DNA of 64,000 nucleotides from the NCBI GenBank assembly GCA_024398845.1, contig JAKSIM010000009.1:1-64000 (forward strand). Reading direction: 5' to 3'. How positions within the stretch are numbered: the first letter of the stretch is position 1; every line of letters begins with the position of its first letter. Shown piece after piece: positions 49,895 to 58,289 of this stretch. The notes under the pieces are model-generated. The model made no database searches. It saw nothing but the letters and a program-made list of their open reading frames with translations, and was not told where the DNA came from. Both the position numbers and the translations under genes were made by a program. The DNA is from Fibrobacter sp. (GTDB lineage Bacteria > Fibrobacterota > Fibrobacteria > Fibrobacterales > Fibrobacteraceae).

Positions 49895-51067
49895 TTAGCC
49901 GAAGATTTCTTCGTCCGTGAGGTAGCAAGCGGGATCTTCGGCCCAGAAATCGCCCGTCACAGCTTCGGCACGGGTGCGGAAGTTGCCGTTGCAAAGCCCG
50001 AGATACGGGCACTTGGGGCAACGTCCCTTGAGGATGGGTTTGCGGTTCTTGAGGCCTGCCATAATCGGGTTCGATTCATCGGTCCAAATTTCGCCGAAAC
50101 TTCTTTCACGAACGTTTCCAAGCGTAATGTACTGCGTAAACTGGTCCGGATGCACGTTGCCAATGCTGTCGATGTTACCGAACGCCATACCACTACGGTT
50201 TCCGCCATTGCGACTAATCAGGTCCAGCACGATTTTTGCGCGTTCGGGGTCTTCCTTTTGCATGCGGCGGTATAGGTACACTGCGTCAGCGTGATTGTCT
50301 ACCGTCAAAATTTCCTTGTTGATTCCGCGTTTTTTGAAGTCGAGCGTGCGGTCAATAATAAGGTCCATTGCACGACGGCTTTCTTCGTGATTCAAGTCGC
50401 GCTCAATCATCGCCGAACCACGGCCACTGTAAACCAGGTGGTAAAAGCACACGCGGTCAATGTTCTCGGATTCAAGCAAATCAAAAATAGAGTTCAAATC
50501 CTGCACGTTGTCGCGGGTAATGGTAAAGCGCAGGCCAACCTTCTGGCCCGTTGCGACACAGTTGCGAATACCGCGAATCGCAAGTCTGTAAGCGCCCGCA
50601 ACTCCGCGGAACTTATCGTGAGTCGCTTCGCAACCATCTAGACTAATGCCCACGTAGCCCACACCCATGTCCTTGAGCTTCTGGGCGACACCTTCGGTAA
50701 TGCAGGTTCCGTTCGTGCTAATAGTCGGGCGGATTCCCTTACTTGCCGCATAGTTTGCAAGTTCAAAAAAATCGGGTCGAAGCAACGGCTCGCCACCGCT
50801 AAAAAGCAAAACCGGAACGTGGAAGTCGGCCAGCTGGTCAATGAGCTTCAGGCCTTCTTCGTGAGTCAGTTCATTCTGGTACTTGATGGCTTCCGAGCGG
50901 GCATAGCAATGAACGCACTTCAAGTTGCAGGTCTTAGTGCTATTCCACACCACCACCGGGCCACGGCCGGGTCCAACGCCATTTTTAGATTCATGGGCAT
51001 GTGGTTCATAACGCAGGGAATCGCCAAAATTAGGCGCATCCATCAAAAGTTTGGTAATACTGATCAT
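49895..51067 (-). CDS. ahbC: radical SAM didecarboxysiroheme deacetylase, AhbC type
   Basis: Radical SAM enzyme of 390 residues. N-terminal MISITKLLMDAPNFGDSLRY and PVVVWNSTKTCNLKCVHCYA match the opening of AhbC proteins, with the iron-sulfur motif CNLKCVHC (CxxxCxxC). GGEPLLRPDFFE and LRFTITRDN follow, and a C-terminal twitch-type cysteine cluster GRCPKCPYLGLCNG (~355-368) plus DPACYLTDEE closes it. AhbC removes two acetate side chains from didecarboxysiroheme to give Fe-coproporphyrin III. AhbD, which makes the final haem step, shares the general fold but begins differently. It is cotranscribed with the AhbA-AhbB gene (3-bp gap). TACATTAG ends 5 nt before its ATG. Confidence 0.88.
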   Translation of the reverse strand: MISITKLLMDAPNFGDSLRYEPHAHESKNGVGPGRGPVVVWNSTKTCNLKCVHCYARSEAIKYQNELTHEEGLKLIDQLADFHVPVLLFSGGEPLLRPDFFELANYAASKGIRPTISTNGTCITEGVAQKLKDMGVGYVGISLDGCEATHDKFRGVAGAYRLAIRGIRNCVATGQKVGLRFTITRDNVQDLNSIFDLLESENIDRVCFYHLVYSGRGSAMIERDLNHEESRRAMDLIIDRTLDFKKRGINKEILTVDNHADAVYLYRRMQKEDPERAKIVLDLISRNGGNRSGMAFGNIDSIGNVHPDQFTQYITLGNVRERSFGEIWTDESNPIMAGLKNRKPILKGRCPKCPYLGLCNGNFRTRAEAVTGDFWAEDPACYLTDEEIFG

Positions 51068-51087
51068 GGATGCTAATGTAGAAAATT

Positions 51088-52992
51088 CTAATCCTGGACA
51101 ATTCCAACAACAAGCGGAGACTGAACCGCAAGGGAACCATCTAAGAAAACGCGAATATAATAGCGTCCCGCAGAAAGCCCCGAGGTAAATTTCACAAGAT
51201 TCAATTCTCCTGCGGGAACAAAGCGCTTATCACGCAGAACCACCTTGCCCAAAGCGTTCATAACCTGAATATCCGCAGCACCTCCCGCCAAAACAAGAGT
51301 CAATGCATCCGGATTAAATTTAGCCTTCGCCACGCGGGATTCAGCACGGTTCAACATACCCCCTTCATCGGGAACCGCACCGCCACTTGATTCCACCTCG
51401 GCAACGGGGCACCCCACGCGATGCACAGCCTCGTTCGTAAACGAAACCATGTCCACATTCGGCCCGCCATCCGCCGTCGTTGAATAAAGGACCATGTCAA
51501 AGTCCACCGCATCCAGCCAAACATCATCGACATAGGCGGTATCCCACACGTCCCAGCCACCTGTCGGCAGAAGGCTTACATCATACGTTTGTGCATCGAC
51601 CTTGATTTTCATATCGCGGTTAGTTTCACCATCAAACGCATAGCGAATAAACAGGCGTGCATTCGTCGCCGATCTATCGGACGTAAGTTTGTATGTTGCC
51701 GTACTCGTCGCATCGTTCGTCAAATTGAAGAAGCCCTTGCCCACAAAGCCCTCGTGGTTTGTATCCGTCGTCCCGTCGCCATCGTCCGGATTCGCCAAAT
51801 CTATCGGAGAAGGCCACAAAGCGGTTCCCTTGAGATTAGCGCATTCCACTTTGGCAGTATCCGGCCCCGCAACTGAGGAACTGGAGACTTCCGACGAAAG
51901 CGGCTGATCGACCGCGGAACTTGAACTTTCCGGTTCATCCACCTTCGAAACGACGCAGGCAGCGCCTCCCTTGAACATCGCCGTGTACGTTGTATTGTGG
52001 TTAGGAGTCTTGAAGCCATAATAGAGTTTTGACGTCGAAATCTTCTTGCAGTTTTCGTCGGCCCAATATTCGAACGTCTCCCCACTCGCCGGGACAACAC
52101 GCAACGTCATGGGCGTTCCGCCCGGAAAACTTTGATTCTGCGTAATTGCGCCTTTCGTTGCAATGTTAGCCTTCACAGTTACCTTGAATCGCGGACGAAG
52201 CGCAGAGACCAGTTTCACCAACTCCGCCTTGGATTCTGCAGAAAGGAAATCGTCATTCACGCCCCGTTCCAGTTCCTCGGCAATCATTGTGCCGTGGCCC
52301 AGCGAGCCCATCTCCTGGAAATGCGTATTGCCGTCGTTACTTCCCTTTGGGTAATTCGGATAGAGACCGGCATCGAGTTGCATGTACAGGAATTTTCTCA
52401 CGTAGGAATCCATCATTCCCTTGTAAGTCGTATTGTACATATTGAACGACTTCATGTTCAAATCGACAAACGGAATCTTGTATTCCTTTGCAAGCTTGAG
52501 CATCATTCCACGAGAATCGTAGTTGTTCGAACCCGTCGAAAAAACATTTCGCGAGCCACTCATAGTGACCGTAGAAACGAGCACCGGAGTCGCACCATGT
52601 TTTTGAGCCGTCGTTATGTACTGACGCATATAATACGGAAACGAATCCTGAGGCACATAACGTTCCGGCTTATTCGCCGTACGGTCATTGTGTCCAAACT
52701 GCACAAAAACAAAATCGCCTTTCTTGATGCTCGGTTCAAGGCTTTTCAGGCGTCCATCCTTGATAAAACTCTTGGAGCTGCGACCGCCAATGGCCACATT
52801 GTTCACCTTGACGCGGGAACCGTCAAAGAAGCCGCCCAGCATTTGGCCCCAGCCCTTTTGCGGGTAGGCGGAATCCTTGTAGTTACACACCGTAGAATCA
52901 CCGATTACATGGATGGTGAACGATGTTGTATCACTCACGCCAACACCGACAAACAGCGCTGCGACTGCAAAAAATTTGAACAAGTTTTTCAT
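51088..52992 (-). CDS. rhamnogalacturonan acetylesterase (CE12-like), CBM35, sorting domain
   Basis: Secreted esterase of 634 residues. Signal peptide, then an SGNH hydrolase (~25-265) with HVIGDSTVCNY (catalytic Ser), VAIGGRSSKSF, QFGHNDR and the HFQEMGS region carrying the catalytic His. This is the CE12 family, which removes acetyl groups from rhamnogalacturonan. Next come an InlB-like beta domain (~270-350), a Ser linker, a CBM35-like module (~395-535, GFVGKGFFNLTND and GWDVWDTAYV) and a C-terminal type-A-like sorting domain (~560-634). AGGAGG lies ahead of the ATG at 52992. It is the last gene of a three-gene pectin locus. Confidence 0.85.
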   Translation of the reverse strand: MKNLFKFFAVAALFVGVGVSDTTSFTIHVIGDSTVCNYKDSAYPQKGWGQMLGGFFDGSRVKVNNVAIGGRSSKSFIKDGRLKSLEPSIKKGDFVFVQFGHNDRTANKPERYVPQDSFPYYMRQYITTAQKHGATPVLVSTVTMSGSRNVFSTGSNNYDSRGMMLKLAKEYKIPFVDLNMKSFNMYNTTYKGMMDSYVRKFLYMQLDAGLYPNYPKGSNDGNTHFQEMGSLGHGTMIAEELERGVNDDFLSAESKAELVKLVSALRPRFKVTVKANIATKGAITQNQSFPGGTPMTLRVVPASGETFEYWADENCKKISTSKLYYGFKTPNHNTTYTAMFKGGAACVVSKVDEPESSSSAVDQPLSSEVSSSSVAGPDTAKVECANLKGTALWPSPIDLANPDDGDGTTDTNHEGFVGKGFFNLTNDATSTATYKLTSDRSATNARLFIRYAFDGETNRDMKIKVDAQTYDVSLLPTGGWDVWDTAYVDDVWLDAVDFDMVLYSTTADGGPNVDMVSFTNEAVHRVGCPVAEVESSGGAVPDEGGMLNRAESRVAKAKFNPDALTLVLAGGAADIQVMNALGKVVLRDKRFVPAGELNLVKFTSGLSAGRYYIRVFLDGSLAVQSPLVVGIVQD

Positions 52993-53001
52993 TGGCACCT
53001 C

Positions 53002-54891
53002 CTACTTCATGTTCACCCAATTGGAGCGAATAATCTTTTGACCCTGGCGCGCAACCACTTGGAACAAGCCTGTCGAGCGGACCATCGAAGAAAGCGAAAG
53101 TTCCACGGAACCGTTTTGAACGTCCAACGAACGCTCTGCCACAAGGCGACCATCCATAGAGAACACCTTCACATTAACCGTTCCCGGATTTGAAACTCTA
53201 AGTACATTACCTACAAGCCCAAACCCGCGCGTTTCCAGCGAATTCACTTTCGTTGTCACAGAATCCCTAGATTCCACATTTGAAGAATCCTTGGATTTTT
53301 CCGCTTCAGAAGAATCCGTAGAAACAAGCTTGCGAGTTACGTCTTCGACGCTAAAGCCAAACGCATCGATATTCGGCCCACCATCCTCCGTCATGGATAT
53401 AAACTTGAGAACGCCATCTCCGTTGATCAAATCCAAATCGACATAAGCGGTATCCCAGGTATCCCAATCGGTCGTAGGCTTGAATTTCACGATGTAATCG
53501 TGATCCAGGTACACATTCACAGAGCGTTCTTCGGTACCTGCAAAGGAATAGCGGATACCCATCGTCACATACCCCGCCGAAGGGAAATGCATGTTGTAAG
53601 CAACACTGGAATTTAATTCGTTCGTAAAATTAAAGAATCCCTTTCCTGTAAAACCAATATGGTTATCTTCGGTAGCACCATTACCCGAATCCGGATTTGC
53701 AGCATCGATAAAGCCCTTGATATCAAGGCTTACATGCGTCTCTTCTTGTCCACCTTCCGAAGAATCGTCCGGTTCATCCGTTGTCGCGGGTACTTCCGTA
53801 GAATACGTCACATCGGAAAGTTTCTTGGGCGTAGAAGCCGGGAAACTGGTAAGAGCCTTGCCATCGCCCGTGTATTTCTGTGCAGAACCACCCTCGTACA
53901 CCGCGGTAAACTGCGTACTCGCAGTCCCCATCACAAAAGAGTAAATCTTGTCGGACTTAATCGTGGCATTAGCATTTCCGCTCACCTTCTTGCCGTTGCC
54001 ATCATACCAGCCGAGGAATTTCTTGCTGGATTTCGGCGTCGTCTTGAGCGTCACTGTCATTCCCTTCGGGTAGTAGGAACTGATGGTCGTCGCCTGGTCG
54101 GAACCTTCCGGACTCACCTTCACATCGACCTTGTACATCGGAGCGAGGTAATCGGCAAGTTTCTTTACCTGCGGATCGGAATGGACACGCAATTGTTCCG
54201 TGAGAATTCGGCCAAAAGCAATAGCGCCATTCTGCTGGAAATGCAAGTTGTCATTATTGCCATTTCCATAGTTACCGTATTCGCCCTTATCCAAAACCAT
54301 GTTCAGGTAATGGAGCGCGTAAAACTGGCCCACGGAAATCAAGTAATTGCGGCTCAAGGTATCCATGTCGATTATCGGAGTTTTCAAAGACTTCGAAAGT
54401 TCGCGAGCGATAATCGGATAATTGTGGTAGGAATCGTAAATGGAATCCTTCTTGTTTCCGCGGTAATCACTGCGACGGACTGGATTCACGATAATCGGGT
54501 AAGCGCCCTTGGCCTTGGCTTCGTTAATCATCTTCGTCATGTATGTACGATAGCCCGACTCGGAACTATAGTTACGGTCATTGATTCCGAACTTGATAAA
54601 CACGTAATCGCCCTTCTGGAGAGCTTTAACTACAGGGGACCATTTGCCATTCTTGTAATATGTTTCAGCCGCGGTACCGCCTGCACCATGGTTCTTGACC
54701 GTCGCAAGCCCCGAATCAAAGAAGTATCCAAAATTCTGACCAATGCCCTGCTTCGGGTAATATCCGGCATTCCAGTCCTGCATGGTGGAATCCCCACACA
54801 TGTAAATGGTGACTTTCGCCCAAATCAACGGCGTAAACACCATAGAGAGTATAACTACACTCCGCCAAAAACAACCAAGGAGTCTATCCAT
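53002..54891 (-). CDS. second CE12-like esterase, CBM35, sorting domain
   Basis: Secreted protein of 629 residues with the same architecture as its neighbour: signal peptide, SGNH domain (~22-270), an InlB-like domain, linker, CBM35-like module (GFTGKGFFNFTNE, TDWDTWDTAYV) and C-terminal sorting domain (GLVGNVLRVSNPGTVNVK). The catalytic Ser is in MCGDSTMQDW; the third block reads FGINDRN where the neighbour has FGHNDR, and the DNLHFQQNG region holds the histidine. It may act on a different acetylated pectin position. It lies 9 bp upstream of the other esterase gene. The ATG at 54891 is preferred because it opens the signal peptide; a longer frame reaches 54936. Confidence 0.83.
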   Translation of the reverse strand: MDRLLGCFWRSVVILSMVFTPLIWAKVTIYMCGDSTMQDWNAGYYPKQGIGQNFGYFFDSGLATVKNHGAGGTAAETYYKNGKWSPVVKALQKGDYVFIKFGINDRNYSSESGYRTYMTKMINEAKAKGAYPIIVNPVRRSDYRGNKKDSIYDSYHNYPIIARELSKSLKTPIIDMDTLSRNYLISVGQFYALHYLNMVLDKGEYGNYGNGNNDNLHFQQNGAIAFGRILTEQLRVHSDPQVKKLADYLAPMYKVDVKVSPEGSDQATTISSYYPKGMTVTLKTTPKSSKKFLGWYDGNGKKVSGNANATIKSDKIYSFVMGTASTQFTAVYEGGSAQKYTGDGKALTSFPASTPKKLSDVTYSTEVPATTDEPDDSSEGGQEETHVSLDIKGFIDAANPDSGNGATEDNHIGFTGKGFFNFTNELNSSVAYNMHFPSAGYVTMGIRYSFAGTEERSVNVYLDHDYIVKFKPTTDWDTWDTAYVDLDLINGDGVLKFISMTEDGGPNIDAFGFSVEDVTRKLVSTDSSEAEKSKDSSNVESRDSVTTKVNSLETRGFGLVGNVLRVSNPGTVNVKVFSMDGRLVAERSLDVQNGSVELSLSSMVRSTGLFQVVARQGQKIIRSNWVNMK

Positions 54892-54979
54892 CTTAAACCC
54901 AACCTTTTTTTGAAAATTTTTTAAAAAAAACTCCATTTCAGCCCTCGAAAAATGACCGAAATGGAGCGCAACAGGGAGA

Positions 54980-57586
54980 TTACTTTTTATAAATTCCCTT
55001 GAAGGCCAATTTTCCGTCTATTTTAACACGGACAAGATAGGTTCCCTTGGAAATTGGTTCGTTCGAAAGGTCCACAATCGTTTCCCCTTCAAGAACGGAC
55101 TTCGCAATTGAACCGACCATGCGACCGCTCATGTTATAGATGTCTACTTCGGCAAAGCCAGCCTTATGCACGCTCACAGGGCCCGCAATAAGCTTCATCG
55201 GAGGCACATCCGTCCCGCCGGCAGTAAGCGAAACGCCAGGAACCCCGAAATAGAAGCCATCCACATTCGCGCCGCCGTCAGCAGAAATTGACGTCAACTT
55301 GATAGTATTTTCACCCTTCACAAGTTTAACAGGTACTTTCACTTCGGACCAAGTCGTCCAGGAACCCGTCGAAGGCATCGCCACCAAAGTCGCATCACCA
55401 CCATTCACGGACAAGTTCATGTCACGGGAACCATCACCACCATTTGCAAACACAACAGAGATTGTAGTCGTTGCAGAATCGGAGGCATAAACCTTCCAAG
55501 TGCCAAAACTTTCAGCCGTGTTATCGAAGTTGTAGTAGCCCTTTTCCTTCCAGCCTTCGTTCGTATCTTCAAACGCACCGGCGCCATCAATCGGAGCGGA
55601 AGCATCCACAAAGGATTCCTTCGTCATGTCGTGCGTAGTTTCAGAAGCCGGCGGATTTACAGGAGTGACAGGATCAACTACAGGGTCCGTATCGGGAATA
55701 ACAGGCGTTGCGCCGCTACCTGCCAAATAAATGGAGGGCTGCTTCAGGTTTTTCACGGCATCCGGCAAATAGTAGCCCAAGTGCGGCGGCTGGTTATAGG
55801 CCACGTTCTGCCAAGCGATACTTACGCGGTAATGCGGATCGTGCATCAAGGTATACACGCGGTAGTCGGTCTTGACCGGAGTACCAAAGATAGTGACCAT
55901 AGAAGCATCGCCACCCGAACGGAGAACCAGTTCCTCGCGCCAGTCGCCAAAGAGGTCCGCCACAAGGCACGGGTTCTTCTTGGTTCCGTTGTTCGTAGTA
56001 GACTTATTCACGTTGCCGTAAGTGAAGTAGCGATTTGCCTTCTTGCCCTTCGTATCCCACTTATCAATGGCACCGTCAAAAAGTTCGTCCTGCAAATCGC
56101 CGTCAAAGTATATGCGGAAGTTCACGGAAGGCTTGCTTCCAGAGATTTTCTTACCCTTCACGTTCTTCACGCCATCGGAAATGCTGCTCCACATCTCAAA
56201 ACCGCGGTTATCGGCGTCGATATCGGCAGCAAGGCCACGACCATTGTCCTTGCCGTTGCCCGGCGTACCCCAGATAATCTTTCCATCAGGTGCGCGGAGT
56301 TCGTCGCCATACTTGGCGTTTCCTTCTTCATGGACGTCCCACAGTTCGAGGCCTTCGCGGTCAGGATCAAGATCGGAAAGGTGCATCGCATCGCCATGGC
56401 CGAGCCCCGTACTATACAGAACTGTTCCATCGGATTTAAGTGCTGCCGCACCAAACACGATTTCATCCTTGCCGTCGCCGTTGATGTCGCCCACAGATAT
56501 GTTGTGGTTGCCTTGGCCATTCAAACCCTGGCGACTCTTTTCGGACTTGTGGTACCAGCGCTGTTTGAGTTTTTTGCCGTCGAAATCGTAGGCGACCACG
56601 TAAGCGTTCGTGTAGTAGCCGCGAGCCATGATGAGGCTCGGATGCACGCCATCGAGGTAAGCGATAGCGGCAAGCATGCGTTCGCTGCGATTGCCGTAGT
56701 TGTCGCCCCAATTCTTGGTAATGCCGCGACCCGGTTCGTAGTTGATGGTCGTAATTTCGGCACCGTTCTTGCCGCTGAACACCGTGAGAAATTCGTTTCC
56801 GCTCATGATGGTGCCGGTCTTGGTGCGGTAATCCTTGCTCTTGTCACCGATGACTTTGCCCGTGCCGTCCACAGTGCCGTCGCTCGTTTTCATGGCGACT
56901 TCCGCAATGCCGTCACCATCCAAATCGTAAACCATGAACTGCGTATAATGCGCACCCGCACGGATATTGCGGCCCAGGTCAATGCGCCACATCCTCTTGC
57001 CGTCCATCTTGTAGGCATCGATATACACGTTACCCGTATAGCCGCTCTGCGAATTGTCCTTCTGGTTGCTCGGGTCCCACTTGAGGACAAGTTCTAGTTC
57101 GCCGTCGCCATCTAGGTCAGCCGTACTCATGTCGTTCGGAGTGTAGCTGCAAGTGCTACCATCAGGCATTTTCAAATTACCCGGGCGATCCAGTTTCAGC
57201 GTCTTGTAAGGGAAAGACTTTCCATCGGAACTGGCAGTCTTGTCAAATACAAAGGAAAGGCCGGATTTTTCGCCTTCCTTGCCACCCACGACCGCCGCGA
57301 CGGAATACTTCGACGCGGCACTTCCGCTAGCATCCAGATAGTTCGTTGCGCCCTTGCCGTCGATTGTTGCGATTTTCGTGCCGTCGCGATACAGATTGAA
57401 TTCCGTATTCGGAGCATCGGTACCCAGCAAGCGCCAGCTCACGAGCATACCCTTGCCCACGTTCGCAGACACGAGACCGCGGCTAAGATTTTCCATTTGA
57501 CGGGGAGCTGCAAAGGCCTGTACAGACAGACCAAAAGACAATGCAGCACACAGGGCGAACGTGCGCCCACCTAATCCACACACCAT
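54980..57586 (-). CDS. rhamnogalacturonan lyase (PL11), CBM35, sorting domain
   Basis: Secreted lyase of 868 residues. Signal peptide, then the PL11 beta-propeller domain (~25-620), opening with QMENLSRGLVSANVGKGMLVSWRLLG and rich in Asp-type calcium loops (DLDGDGELELV, DLDGDGIAEVAM, DINGDGKDEIVFG). It cleaves the rhamnose-galacturonate backbone of rhamnogalacturonan I. A CBM35-like module (~655-785, GWKEKGYYNFDNTAES) and a C-terminal sorting domain (AEVDIYNMSGRMVGS to GTYLVRVKIDG) follow. GGAGG precedes the ATG at 57586. The esterases downstream remove acetyl groups that block this enzyme, so the three genes form one degradation unit. Confidence 0.92.
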   Translation of the reverse strand: MVCGLGGRTFALCAALSFGLSVQAFAAPRQMENLSRGLVSANVGKGMLVSWRLLGTDAPNTEFNLYRDGTKIATIDGKGATNYLDASGSAASKYSVAAVVGGKEGEKSGLSFVFDKTASSDGKSFPYKTLKLDRPGNLKMPDGSTCSYTPNDMSTADLDGDGELELVLKWDPSNQKDNSQSGYTGNVYIDAYKMDGKRMWRIDLGRNIRAGAHYTQFMVYDLDGDGIAEVAMKTSDGTVDGTGKVIGDKSKDYRTKTGTIMSGNEFLTVFSGKNGAEITTINYEPGRGITKNWGDNYGNRSERMLAAIAYLDGVHPSLIMARGYYTNAYVVAYDFDGKKLKQRWYHKSEKSRQGLNGQGNHNISVGDINGDGKDEIVFGAAALKSDGTVLYSTGLGHGDAMHLSDLDPDREGLELWDVHEEGNAKYGDELRAPDGKIIWGTPGNGKDNGRGLAADIDADNRGFEMWSSISDGVKNVKGKKISGSKPSVNFRIYFDGDLQDELFDGAIDKWDTKGKKANRYFTYGNVNKSTTNNGTKKNPCLVADLFGDWREELVLRSGGDASMVTIFGTPVKTDYRVYTLMHDPHYRVSIAWQNVAYNQPPHLGYYLPDAVKNLKQPSIYLAGSGATPVIPDTDPVVDPVTPVNPPASETTHDMTKESFVDASAPIDGAGAFEDTNEGWKEKGYYNFDNTAESFGTWKVYASDSATTTISVVFANGGDGSRDMNLSVNGGDATLVAMPSTGSWTTWSEVKVPVKLVKGENTIKLTSISADGGANVDGFYFGVPGVSLTAGGTDVPPMKLIAGPVSVHKAGFAEVDIYNMSGRMVGSIAKSVLEGETIVDLSNEPISKGTYLVRVKIDGKLAFKGIYKK

Positions 57587-57636
57587 AGTAACCTCCAAAC
57601 AGTTATTCCAAACATCAGGCTTTTTTAAGCCATTAT

Positions 57637-57644
57637 CCAATATA
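57637..57644 (-). promoter_or_regulatory. putative pectin-locus promoter box
   Basis: Minus strand reads TATATTGG, 50 nt ahead of the PL11 start. It would drive the lyase and the two esterase genes. The region between 57587 and 57860 otherwise holds AT-rich DNA, an 8-C run (57791-57798) and the terminator at 57801-57836. Confidence 0.4.
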
Positions 57645-57800
57645 GGTTAATTTTTATTTAAAAGTCCACATTAATCAAATTTATTTACAAAAAATGCAAT
57701 TTTTAAAACAATTTCTAGATATAATTGTCTACATTTTACAAAAAAAAGATTAAAAGTCTCTAAAACCGCCTATAACTTCTATAAAAAACGCCCCCCCCGG

Positions 57801-57836
57801 AAATAAAAAAACGTCCTCGGGAAAACCGAGAACGTT
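57801..57836 (-). terminator. terminator of the small basic protein gene
   Basis: AACGTCCTCGG (57810-57820) and CCGAGAACGTT (57826-57836) pair with one mismatch around a GAAAA loop, followed on the minus strand by a T-rich run. Confidence 0.8.
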
Positions 57837-57860
57837 TAAATTTCCAAAGTCCAGGAGAAA

Positions 57861-58172
57861 TTACTTTTCAGCAGCGAATTTCTTGGAGGCAGCCTTGACC
57901 TTCGGGTCATTCTGGGCATCCTTGATTTTCTGCTTGATGCCATCCTCAATCTGCTTCTTGAGCTTTGCAGCGAGGGCTGGGAAACGGTCTTCCAGGGAAT
58001 CACTGAAGACAGCGGGCTTCTTGGCAGCAGGAGCAGCACCACGCTTAGCGTTGAACGGGCGCTTCTTCTTACCACCCTTTGCAGGGGCCTTCTTTTCTAC
58101 GGATTTTGCTTGGGATTTCGGTTCCTGAGGTTTAACTTCTTCTGTGGATTTGACTTCTGTTTCTTCTGCCAT
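57861..58172 (-). CDS. small Lys/Ala-rich basic protein
   Basis: A 103-residue protein without recognised domains. The N-terminal third is rich in Glu, Lys and Ser (ETEVKSTEEVKPQEPK), the middle is strongly basic (KKAPAKGGKKKRPFNAKRG) and the C-terminal ~40 residues form a predicted amphipathic helix (FPALAAKLKKQIEDGIKQK). The Ala/Lys/Pro-rich tail style resembles histone-like or ribosome-associated proteins of other bacteria, but no homology is evident. AGAGG precedes the ATG at 58172. A TATCTTTG box lies 52 nt upstream and an efficient terminator follows, suggesting a highly expressed single gene. Confidence 0.72.
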   Translation of the reverse strand: MAEETEVKSTEEVKPQEPKSQAKSVEKKAPAKGGKKKRPFNAKRGAAPAAKKPAVFSDSLEDRFPALAAKLKKQIEDGIKQKIKDAQNDPKVKAASKKFAAEK

Positions 58173-58224
58173 TATATACCTCTTGGAAAAATTGTCTATC
58201 GACAAATATGTTAAATTGACGGCC

Positions 58225-58232
58225 CAAAGATA
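58225..58232 (-). promoter_or_regulatory. putative promoter box TATCTTTG
   Basis: Exact TATCTTTG on the minus strand, 52 nt ahead of the start of the small basic protein gene. Same octamer as upstream of acpP and of the gene starting at 61693. Confidence 0.45.
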
Positions 58233-58289
58233 GCAAAATTTGACGATTTTAGCGGAATCGTCATAAAAATTTATGCTTTACGAGCCAAT

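Noticed and set aside
49895..51067. Radical SAM gene as AhbD (final haem synthase)
   Set aside because: The N-terminal MISITKLLM and the PVVVWNSTKTCNLKCVHC context fit AhbC better; AhbD is therefore listed as not found in the window.
57791..57798. Run of eight C as a phase-variation tract
   Set aside because: It lies outside coding sequence, past the terminator of the small basic protein gene and far from a start codon, so slippage would have no obvious effect.
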